A stretch of DNA of 5,107 bases from Fibrobacteria bacterium GUT77 (GTDB lineage: Bacteria > Fibrobacterota > Chitinivibrionia > Chitinivibrionales > Chitinispirillaceae): positions 1-5,107 of the forward strand of contig LIUJ01000003.1 of the NCBI GenBank assembly GCA_001462255.1. The letters run 5' to 3'. Under the pieces are notes generated by a model. The model was given only the letters and a program-made list of their open reading frames with translations, searched no databases and was not told the origin of the DNA. The translations under genes and the position numbers were made by a program. Shown here piece after piece: positions 1-5,107 of the stretch. Position 1 is the stretch's first letter, and the number at the start of each line of letters is the position of its first letter.

Positions 1-630
1 GTTCGCAAGGCGGAGATTGAGAAGAGGGCGGTGGTCGTCAACACCGAGGCGCAAAAGGACGCCACGATATTGAACGCGGAGGCGGCTCGGCAGAGCGTTA
101 TCGTGAAATCGGAGGGAGAAAAAACTTCCGCCGAGAACATCGCGATGGCGATTAAGGTGAAGGGGTCAGCCGACGCGGACGTCGTCAAGGTTAAAGGTTT
201 TGCCGAGGCCGACGTTATTCAAAGGACCAAGATGGCGGAGGCGGAGGGTATAAAAGCGACAAGTTTGGCGACGGCTGAGGGTGAGAAGGCGATGCAGTTG
301 GCGTCCGTCACCGCCCAAAAGGAGTTGGCGGCGGCCATCGGCCAGAACCAGGGTTACCAGCAGTACCTAATCACAATCAGGCAGGTAGAGGCGCAGCAGG
401 CGATTGGGGTCGAGCAGGCGAAGAACATAGGCCACGCCGACATAAAGATAATATCCAACGCGGGCACCATAGAGGAGGGCATAGGTGGGGCGACGAAGCT
501 GTTCTCGTCCAAAATCGGGCAGAATATCGCCGCGACGCTTGAGGGATTGGCTCAAACGGAGACCGGACGCGCCCTGTTGGATAAGGTTTTGGGGAAGGGC
601 GAGGCGGATAAGGGAGAAAAGAAAGGCTAA
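1..630 (+). CDS. Flotillin-like SPFH/band 7 protein, C-terminal part (5' end outside window)
   Basis: The reading frame is open from the first base to a TAA at 628-630, giving 209 visible residues, so the true start and the SPFH domain itself lie to the left. What is visible is a long Ala/Glu/Lys-rich helical region with regular 11-residue periodicity. A conserved-looking segment follows, running from QNQGYQQYL through EAQQAIGVEQAKN to ADIKIISNAG, and the protein ends in a short Lys/Gly/Glu-rich tail. The helical region and the ADIKIISNAG type of ending resemble the C-terminal halves of flotillin/YqiK-type SPFH proteins. Those proteins oligomerise on the membrane and organise membrane domains and their protein cargo. 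No membrane segment or signal peptide is visible in this part. The gene converges on the plsC-like gene with a 38-bp gap. Family assignment is fairly secure; the subfamily and specific role are not, because the diagnostic N-terminal domain is missing. Confidence 0.8.
   Translation, partial: VRKAEIEKRAVVVNTEAQKDATILNAEAARQSVIVKSEGEKTSAENIAMAIKVKGSADADVVKVKGFAEADVIQRTKMAEAEGIKATSLATAEGEKAMQLASVTAQKELAAAIGQNQGYQQYLITIRQVEAQQAIGVEQAKNIGHADIKIISNAGTIEEGIGGATKLFSSKIGQNIAATLEGLAQTETGRALLDKVLGKGEADKGEKKG
52..348 (+). repeat. Hendecad (11-residue) repeat region in the SPFH protein
   Basis: Cut into blocks of 11 residues, the protein gives nine in-register units: QKDATILNAEA, ARQSVIVKSEG, EKTSAENIAMA, IKVKGSADADV, VKVKGFAEADV, IQRTKMAEAEG, IKATSLATAEG, EKAMQLASVTA and QKELAAAIGQN. 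Position 7 is Ala in most later units, position 6 is often hydrophobic, and positions 9-10 are often Ala followed by an acidic residue. The fourth and fifth units (bases 151-183 and 184-216) are nearly identical. This is the pattern of a straight or slightly right-handed coiled coil. It is protein-level periodicity, not a DNA tandem array. Confidence 0.65.
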
Positions 631-650
631 GCGCCGTTTGTGGAACTTAG

Positions 651-682
651 TGGCGGACGGGGGCAATCTCACCCTTCCGCCA
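651..682. terminator. GC-rich hairpin between convergent genes, possible bidirectional terminator
   Basis: Bases 651-657 (TGGCGGA) pair with 676-682 (TCCGCCA). After one mismatch (658/675), 659-661 (GGG) pair with 672-674 (CCC), leaving a 10-nt loop. The structure starts 20 nt after the SPFH stop codon and overlaps the last codons and stop of the plsC-like gene on the other strand. The position suits a shared terminator, but neither side has a U-tract, so it is not a textbook intrinsic terminator. Half of the stem is also constrained by plsC coding sequence, and the pairing may be coincidental. Confidence 0.35.
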
Positions 683-1406
683 TAGCCACAATCGCCTCCC
701 GCACCCTCCCGCAGACCTCAACCTTGCTCATCCCTTTCAGTTCCTCCACCGATATCGGGTCACCCATTACCAATTCCACCGTTCCAGGCACAATGCGACT
801 GCTCTTTGGCGGCAAACGATCTATGGCGCCCTTTATCGCAATGGGAACCAACTTAACACCGGCTTGCAACGCCAAGGTAAAGCTCGCCGTTTTGAAGTCT
901 AAAACCTTGCCGTCTTTTGAGCGCGTACCCTCAGGAAAGAGAATCAGCGATACGTTCTCCTTGTTGAGGCGTTGCACGGCGCGGTCTATGGAAGCATGGG
1001 CCTTGCGCGGATTTTGGCGGTCTATGCTCGTGTGACCCACAGCCCACATGCACCAACCGAAAAACGGTATCATAAACAGTTCCTTCTTGGCAATGAAGCT
1101 GATATCCTCGCTTACGCCGACGTATATGATCGGGATGTCGAGCGCGCTTTGGTGGTTGGACATAAACACGTAGCGTTCTCCGGCAACGAGTTTATCCGCG
1201 CCCACGACCGTTACTTTTACGCCGCCTATCGCGAGTACCTGACGGTTCCAGTATCGCGCCAATTTGCGGGCCAGCTTGCGGGAGAATAGGACGGTAAGAA
1301 AAATTATCGGGCAGTACGCGACGGTTACGGCTACAACCGTAACGACGAATACGACGGTGTGCAGGGAGCGGAAAATTTTTGTGAAAAATCCGTTCTTCTT
1401 TTCCAT
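669..1406 (-). CDS. plsC: 1-acyl-sn-glycerol-3-phosphate acyltransferase (PlsC family)
   Basis: The predicted 245-aa enzyme would transfer an acyl group to the sn-2 position of lysophosphatidic acid, making phosphatidic acid, the precursor of membrane phospholipids. It would act at the inner face of the cytoplasmic membrane. All four acyltransferase blocks are visible: motif I NHQSALD (His85 and Asp90 form the catalytic H-x4-D pair), motif II around GHTSIDR (124-130), motif III FPEGTR (157-162) followed by FKTASF, and motif IV VPIA (187-190). Residues about 14-41 are strongly hydrophobic and should form one or two membrane helices. Length is typical for the family (about 240-250 aa). The ATG at 1404-1406 is supported by an AAGGA site 10 nt upstream, and the stop is TGA. 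It lies 37 bp downstream of dnaE on the same strand, so the two are probably cotranscribed. Related acyltransferases (lyso-ornithine lipid or other lysophospholipid enzymes) share these motifs, so exact substrate is inferred. Confidence 0.9.
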   Translation of the reverse strand: MEKKNGFFTKIFRSLHTVVFVVTVVAVTVAYCPIIFLTVLFSRKLARKLARYWNRQVLAIGGVKVTVVGADKLVAGERYVFMSNHQSALDIPIIYVGVSEDISFIAKKELFMIPFFGWCMWAVGHTSIDRQNPRKAHASIDRAVQRLNKENVSLILFPEGTRSKDGKVLDFKTASFTLALQAGVKLVPIAIKGAIDRLPPKSSRIVPGTVELVMGDPISVEELKGMSKVEVCGRVREAIVAMAEG

Positions 1407-1416
1407 AACGGGTTCA

Positions 1417-1421
1417 TCCTT
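1417..1421 (-). promoter_or_regulatory. Ribosome binding site of the plsC-like gene
   Basis: AAGGA on the minus strand is followed by 10 nt and then the ATG at 1404-1406. No other start codon in this frame lies between, so the site fixes the start. It is in the 37-bp gap after dnaE, where I see no terminator hairpin with a U-tract; this supports readthrough from dnaE. The gap also holds a 10-bp palindrome, TTAACGTTAA, at 1424-1433, of unknown significance. Confidence 0.6.
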
Positions 1422-1443
1422 GTTTAACGTTAATCGATAAAAA

Positions 1444-4400
1444 TCAATTTATTGTCTTGGCTATACGCACATTGTCATTTCCGACCAACGCGCGCAGTCT
1501 TCGCAACGCCTCGTTTGTCGGAGACATACTGATGTTCCCGGAGCGAATTTTGTAGACACTGTTGTCCGTCGTCGTTACGTGCATTACCAAATAACATTCC
1601 CCCGGAAATTCGCGGCAACAGGCGTTGATGTCATTGATTATGCGCGTGTCAAGTCCGTCGGTCGATATCGTTAGGTGTACGCTTTTAGCGTATGCGCTAC
1701 GCGCCAAAGACAGCGGCGTGCAACCGTCCAAGCGCAGTTTCGGTTTGGGTTCGTTTCTATTCATGACGCTTCCGAACACCAGCACCATATTGTCCGGTAC
1801 CAAAAATTCTTTGCATTTGTCAAACGCCTCCGCGAAAGCTATTGCCTCTATGGTGGCGTCTAAGGCCTCTAAAGTTATGAAGGCCATTTTTTTTCCGTTC
1901 TTTTGGACATGCGGCTTAACGGTCGTGATTAGGCCGCCTACGGTTACCTGCTCGCCGTCTTTTATGTTATTGAACTCCTCCGAGGCAATGTCGGCGGTGG
2001 CAAAGGCTTCCAAGTCGTCTCTGTACTGATCGATGGGATGACCGCTCGTGTAGAAGCCTAAAATCTCTTTCTCGTTCTGCAATTTGATGTTCAACGACCA
2101 CTCAACGCCGTGCGGGAGTTGCGGTTCGGGCGCCGAGACGGTTTTCGCGTCGGACGCGCCTAACGCGTCGAAAAGATTTACCTGACCGGACGCGCGTTCC
2201 TTCTGACTGCCTGCGCCGTACTCAAGCGCCGACGCGACCGCGTCGATGTGCTGCGCCCGCGATCCGCCGAAGCAGTCGAGCGCGCCGGCGTAGATCAGCG
2301 ATTCCAACGCCTTCTTGTTGACAATGCGGTTGTCGGTGCGTTTGCATATATCGAATATGGATGTGAACGCGCCGCCCTCTTGACGCGCTTTCAATATCGA
2401 TTCGGCCGCCTTGCCTACGTTCTTGACGGCGGCCAATCCTATGAGTATGTTGCCGCCGTCGATGCCGAAATCGTAGTCGCTCCTGTTCACGTCGGGCGGC
2501 AACAGGCGTATACCCATCCGCTCCGCCTCGTTCCTTATTTTCAAAAACTCATCCATGTCACCGAGGTACGCTCCAAGATAGGCCGTCATGTACTCCAACG
2601 GATAGTGGGCTTTAAGGTAAGCCGTTTGGTACGAGAGATGCGCGTAGACTGCGGCGTGCGCCTTGTTGAAACCGTATCCGGCAAATTTTACGATTAGGTC
2701 GTACACCTCTTTCGCGATCTTCCTTTCTATCCCCTGCGACACCGCCCCCTCAATAAACTTGCCGCCCATCTCCTCCATTACGGCGGCCTGCTTCTTCCCC
2801 ATAGCCTTACGCAAAATATCCGCCTGCCCCATTGTAAATTTTCCCATCGCTTGCGCTATGCGCATCACCTGCTCTTGGTAGATGATAACGCCGTAGGTCA
2901 CGTTGAGTATGTCTTCGAGGCACGGGTGGGGATATTCGATTTTCTCCCTGCCGTACTTGCGGTCAATGAACATATTGATATTGTCCATAGGGCCCGGCCT
3001 ATACAGGGCGACCATCGCTATAAGATCCTCTATGCCGCTCGGTTTTAATTTGCGTAAATAGTCCTTCATCCCGTTTGACTCAAACTGGAATACGCCGGTC
3101 GTCTCACCGCTGCCGAATAGGTCGAGCGCCTTTTGATCGCCGTCGGGCAATTTCCACAAGTCAATATCATTGCCGTGGTACTTTTTGACGAGACGCTGCG
3201 CGTCTTGGAGAACGGTAAGCGTGCGCAGTCCCAAGAAATCCATTTTGATAAGCCCGATCTTTTCGACGTAGTTCATGTCGAATTGAGTCATTATTTGATC
3301 GGAGTTCGACTGTTTGAAAAGCGGCGCCCAGTTCACAACCTCTCCGGGGGCAATAATAACGCCGCCGGCGTGCATACCCGGCTGACGCGTGAGGCCTTCA
3401 AGGACTGCGGCGTGGCGAAAAATGTTTTTGTAGGCGCCGTCGCCCATAACGGCGGCGGTAAGCTGGCTCTTACGGGTTTGGTACCTCTCAAAATCGTTCT
3501 TGTCGATTATCGCGGAAACAGGCGGTATGTCATTTCTCGGATTTCCGTCCCCGTCAACAAGCCCAAACGCGGCCGCAAGCGTATTTTCCGTTATCATCGC
3601 CGACAGTTTGTTCATCTCAGTCACCGAAAATCCGTTCACCCGCGCCACGTCCTTAACGACCATCTTGGCCTTCATGGTCCCAAAGTTTATGATTTGGCAA
3701 ACAGCCTCGCGTCCGTACTTCTCAACCACATAGTCAATCAGCTTGTACCTGTCGCGGTCGGCAATGTCTATGTCGGCGTCGGGCATCGATATGCGTTCCG
3801 GGTTTAGGAAACGCTCAAAAATGAGATCGAATTTTATCGGGTCCACGTCCGTTATTCCTATGGCGTAGACGACCAAGCTCCCCGCCGCCGACCCGCGACA
3901 CCCGACCATCACACCCGTCTCCCTCGCCTTGCGCACGAAGTCGTGGACTATAAGAAAATAGCCGGCGAAGTTCATACCGTTGATAACCCCCAGCTCGTAC
4001 TCAAGCCTCTTCTCAAGCTCCGGCGTTACCTCCGCGTAGCGCGTTTTGAGACCGTTCCTCGCCAAGTACGATAGGTAATCCGCCGGATCCTTAAACCCTT
4101 CCGGAACCTCGACGGAGGGCAGTTGCGGTTCCACCGCGATATCCACATTGCAACGCTCCGCAATCTCAAGCGTATTCGCCATTGCCTCGGGAATGTCGGG
4201 AAAGAGCTTCGCCATCTCCTCCGGCGACTTGAAGTATACCTGGTCGGACGTAAACCTATAATGCTTTGGATTGTCAAGCGTATCTTGCGTCCCTATGCAG
4301 AGTAACATCTCGTGACTCAACGCGTCGTCGGCGTTCAGATAGTGGGCGTCGTTGGCCACTATAAACGGCACGCCCATCTCGCGCCCGAGCGCTATCAACC

Positions 4401-4971
4401 CTTTCATGGCCGTTTTCTCTTCGTCTATGCCGTGATCCTGCAACTCAAAATAAAAATTCTCTTTTCCGAATATGGCGATATGCTCTTCCGTCAATTTTCT
4501 CGCCCGATCCATATCCCCGCTGAGAATCGCCTGCGGAATCGCTCCGGCCACGCACGCCGACGTCGCGATTATCCCCTCGCCGTATTTACGCAAAACCTCC
4601 ATATCAATCCGCGGCTTGTAGTAAAATCCCTCCAAATACCCGATGGTGGAAAGACGCATAAGATTCTTCCACCCAACGTTGTTCTTGGCGAGAAGGATAA
4701 GGTGGCAGTAGTGGCGCTCGTCGGCGGACTGCGTCTTGTCAAAGCGGGAATTGGGCGCTACGTAGGCCTCAAACCCGAGAATGGGTTTGATACCTTTTTT
4801 CTTGCACTCGGTAAAGAACTCCACCGCCCCAAAGAGCCCCCCGTGGTCGGTAATCGCTACTGCGGACATGCCGAATTCTTTAGTCCTCTTGACGAGGTCG
4901 CTTATCCTTATCGCCCCGTCAAGAAAACTGTATTCGGTGTGGTTGTGCAGAGATACGAAATTTTGGTTCAT
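1444..4971 (-). CDS. dnaE: DNA polymerase III alpha subunit (DnaE)
   Basis: This 1175-aa protein is the replicative polymerase, which extends DNA 5' to 3' as part of the Pol III holoenzyme. Domain order is that of DnaE. The N-terminal PHP domain (about 5-215) starts with FVSLHNHTEYS. The polymerase core (about 285-830) carries catalytic Asp400 and Asp402 in PDADIDI, the third Asp578 in MDFLGLRTLT, and the conserved segments GMHAGG (532-537), YRPGPM (657-662) and AGYGFNK (764-770). A helix-hairpin-helix region follows at about 840-905. A clamp-binding motif QVNLF lies at 930-934, matching the position of E. coli QADMF. An OB fold is at about 1005-1090 and the C-terminal domain after 1095. Length is close to E. 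coli DnaE (1160 aa). All nine expected PHP metal ligands are present: His9, His11, Asp18, His43, Glu68, His90, Cys140, Asp208 and His210. This suggests built-in 3'-5' exonuclease activity, unlike E. coli. The active-site loop reads VGCRGSAAGS, one residue shorter than the common VGPGRGS form. The frame is intact; the start is ATG and the stop TGA. Confidence 0.98.
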   Translation of the reverse strand: MNQNFVSLHNHTEYSFLDGAIRISDLVKRTKEFGMSAVAITDHGGLFGAVEFFTECKKKGIKPILGFEAYVAPNSRFDKTQSADERHYCHLILLAKNNVGWKNLMRLSTIGYLEGFYYKPRIDMEVLRKYGEGIIATSACVAGAIPQAILSGDMDRARKLTEEHIAIFGKENFYFELQDHGIDEEKTAMKGLIALGREMGVPFIVANDAHYLNADDALSHEMLLCIGTQDTLDNPKHYRFTSDQVYFKSPEEMAKLFPDIPEAMANTLEIAERCNVDIAVEPQLPSVEVPEGFKDPADYLSYLARNGLKTRYAEVTPELEKRLEYELGVINGMNFAGYFLIVHDFVRKARETGVMVGCRGSAAGSLVVYAIGITDVDPIKFDLIFERFLNPERISMPDADIDIADRDRYKLIDYVVEKYGREAVCQIINFGTMKAKMVVKDVARVNGFSVTEMNKLSAMITENTLAAAFGLVDGDGNPRNDIPPVSAIIDKNDFERYQTRKSQLTAAVMGDGAYKNIFRHAAVLEGLTRQPGMHAGGVIIAPGEVVNWAPLFKQSNSDQIMTQFDMNYVEKIGLIKMDFLGLRTLTVLQDAQRLVKKYHGNDIDLWKLPDGDQKALDLFGSGETTGVFQFESNGMKDYLRKLKPSGIEDLIAMVALYRPGPMDNINMFIDRKYGREKIEYPHPCLEDILNVTYGVIIYQEQVMRIAQAMGKFTMGQADILRKAMGKKQAAVMEEMGGKFIEGAVSQGIERKIAKEVYDLIVKFAGYGFNKAHAAVYAHLSYQTAYLKAHYPLEYMTAYLGAYLGDMDEFLKIRNEAERMGIRLLPPDVNRSDYDFGIDGGNILIGLAAVKNVGKAAESILKARQEGGAFTSIFDICKRTDNRIVNKKALESLIYAGALDCFGGSRAQHIDAVASALEYGAGSQKERASGQVNLFDALGASDAKTVSAPEPQLPHGVEWSLNIKLQNEKEILGFYTSGHPIDQYRDDLEAFATADIASEEFNNIKDGEQVTVGGLITTVKPHVQKNGKKMAFITLEALDATIEAIAFAEAFDKCKEFLVPDNMVLVFGSVMNRNEPKPKLRLDGCTPLSLARSAYAKSVHLTISTDGLDTRIINDINACCREFPGECYLVMHVTTTDNSVYKIRSGNISMSPTNEALRRLRALVGNDNVRIAKTIN

Positions 4972-4986
4972 GCCGTTAATTCTTTT

Positions 4987-4991
4987 CCTCC
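4987..4991 (-). promoter_or_regulatory. Shine-Dalgarno site of dnaE, with long spacing
   Basis: GGAGG on the minus strand is the only strong ribosome binding site before dnaE, but it sits 15 nt from the ATG at 4969-4971, longer than the usual 5-10 nt. The protein beginning at that ATG has the normal DnaE N-terminus. In frame three codons upstream is ATT (4978-4980), 6 nt from GGAGG, which could in principle serve as a rare start and add three residues. ATG remains the preferred call. Confidence 0.6.
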
Positions 4992-5005
4992 GTTTTTTAA
5001 GAAAA

Positions 5006-5032
5006 ATAATAAAAAGCTAAGGGGAAAATCAA
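5006..5032 (-). promoter_or_regulatory. Possible dnaE promoter (low confidence)
   Basis: On the minus strand TTGATT (5032-5027) is followed by a 15-bp spacer and TATTAT (5011-5006), which matches TATAAT at five of six positions. It would start transcription near 4999, giving a leader of about 28 nt containing the GGAGG site. The spacer is shorter than the preferred 17 bp, and in such AT-rich DNA similar matches arise by chance. A TTGACT at 5060-5055 is a better -35 box but has no good -10 box at 16-18 bp. Confidence 0.3.
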
Positions 5033-5061
5033 AATCTTTAAAATCAAATAATAAAGTCAAA
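5025..5061 (-). repeat. Three direct repeats TTTGAYTTT upstream of dnaE
   Basis: Read on the minus strand, the 9-mers are TTTGACTTT (5061-5053), TTTGATTTT (5048-5040) and TTTGATTTT (5033-5025), with start-to-start spacings of 13 and 15 bp. They overlap the candidate promoter, so they could be an operator array or simply variants of -35-like sequence in AT-rich DNA. An 8-bp inverted repeat, TTAAAATC (5038-5045) and GATTTTAA (5065-5072), overlaps the same region. Confidence 0.4.
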
Positions 5062-5092
5062 TACGATTTTAATGGGAGGGCTACTGTAACAG

Positions 5093-5107
5093 CGCCGCAC
5101 TGCGGCG
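5093..5107. repeat. GC-rich perfect inverted repeat at the window edge
   Basis: CGCCGCA (5093-5099) and TGCGGCG (5101-5107) are perfect inverted copies around a single central C. As RNA this folds as a 6-bp GC stem with a 3-nt loop. It runs to the last base, so the arms may be longer. It may be the terminator stem of a gene to the right, a repeat-family element or part of a larger structure. There is no U-tract after it on the minus strand, and the right side is not visible. Confidence 0.5.

Noticed and set aside
367..672. Open frame of 101 codons on the minus strand over the SPFH gene
   Set aside because: The plus-strand frame here has clear SPFH-type sequence and periodicity; the minus-strand product is Arg/Leu-rich with no recognisable feature.
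640..1035. Open frame of 131 codons on the plus strand over plsC
   Set aside because: It is antisense to the conserved acyltransferase motifs, and its Ser/Thr/Pro-rich product looks like a reverse-frame artefact.
1424..1438. Palindromes TTAACGTTAA and ATCGAT in the dnaE-plsC gap, considered as an operator or terminator
   Set aside because: They are short and AT-rich, form no stable hairpin with a usable loop, and are likely to occur by chance.
2248..2697. Open frame of 149 codons on the plus strand, antisense to dnaE
   Set aside because: It is a shadow of the dnaE codons in the fingers to helix-hairpin-helix region, with no independent motif or matching gene structure.
3133..3807. Open frame of 224 codons on the plus strand, antisense to dnaE
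   Set aside because: It lies wholly inside the certain dnaE gene, its product has no recognisable domain, and long antisense frames are common opposite such coding sequence.
1..5107. Search for CRISPR arrays, tRNA/rRNA genes, insertion sequences and riboswitches
   Set aside because: Nearly all of the window is three well-explained genes; the non-coding gaps (38, 37 and 136 bp) are too short or lack the needed structure, and no transposase or array of spaced long repeats is visible.

Overview
The window is ordinary bacterial chromosomal DNA: tightly packed genes, Shine-Dalgarno sites and a replicative DNA polymerase of the bacterial C family. Coding DNA is of medium G+C content with mixed codon use. 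The 136 bp upstream of the polymerase gene is much richer in A+T. I cannot place the phylum. The polymerase is DnaE-type (PHP domain first, no embedded DnaQ-like exonuclease), which excludes PolC but fits many phyla. I found no mobile element, CRISPR array, tRNA or rRNA.

Layout: (1) Bases 1-630, plus strand: the 3' part of a gene for a flotillin-like SPFH/band 7 membrane-scaffold protein. Only the C-terminal helical region is present; the start lies left of the window. (2) Bases 631-668: a 38-bp convergent gap, with a GC-rich hairpin at 651-682 that may end transcription from one or both sides. (3) Bases 669-1406, minus strand: plsC-like 1-acyl-glycerol-3-phosphate acyltransferase. (4) Bases 1407-1443: a 37-bp gap containing the plsC ribosome binding site. 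(5) Bases 1444-4971, minus strand: complete dnaE, the DNA polymerase III alpha subunit, 1175 aa. (6) Bases 4972-5107: AT-rich dnaE leader and probable promoter region with three short direct repeats, ending in a GC-rich inverted repeat at the window edge.

dnaE and plsC lie on the same strand with a short gap and no obvious terminator between them, so they are probably cotranscribed, with dnaE first. This would place chromosome replication and phospholipid synthesis in one unit, which recalls the E. coli dnaE-accA arrangement. The SPFH gene converges on them and is a separate transcription unit.

I see no clearly undescribed system. The most informative points are a complete set of PHP-domain metal ligands in DnaE, predicting built-in proofreading; two small departures from the usual DnaE active-site motifs; a clean 11-residue periodicity in the SPFH protein; and the repeats upstream of dnaE.
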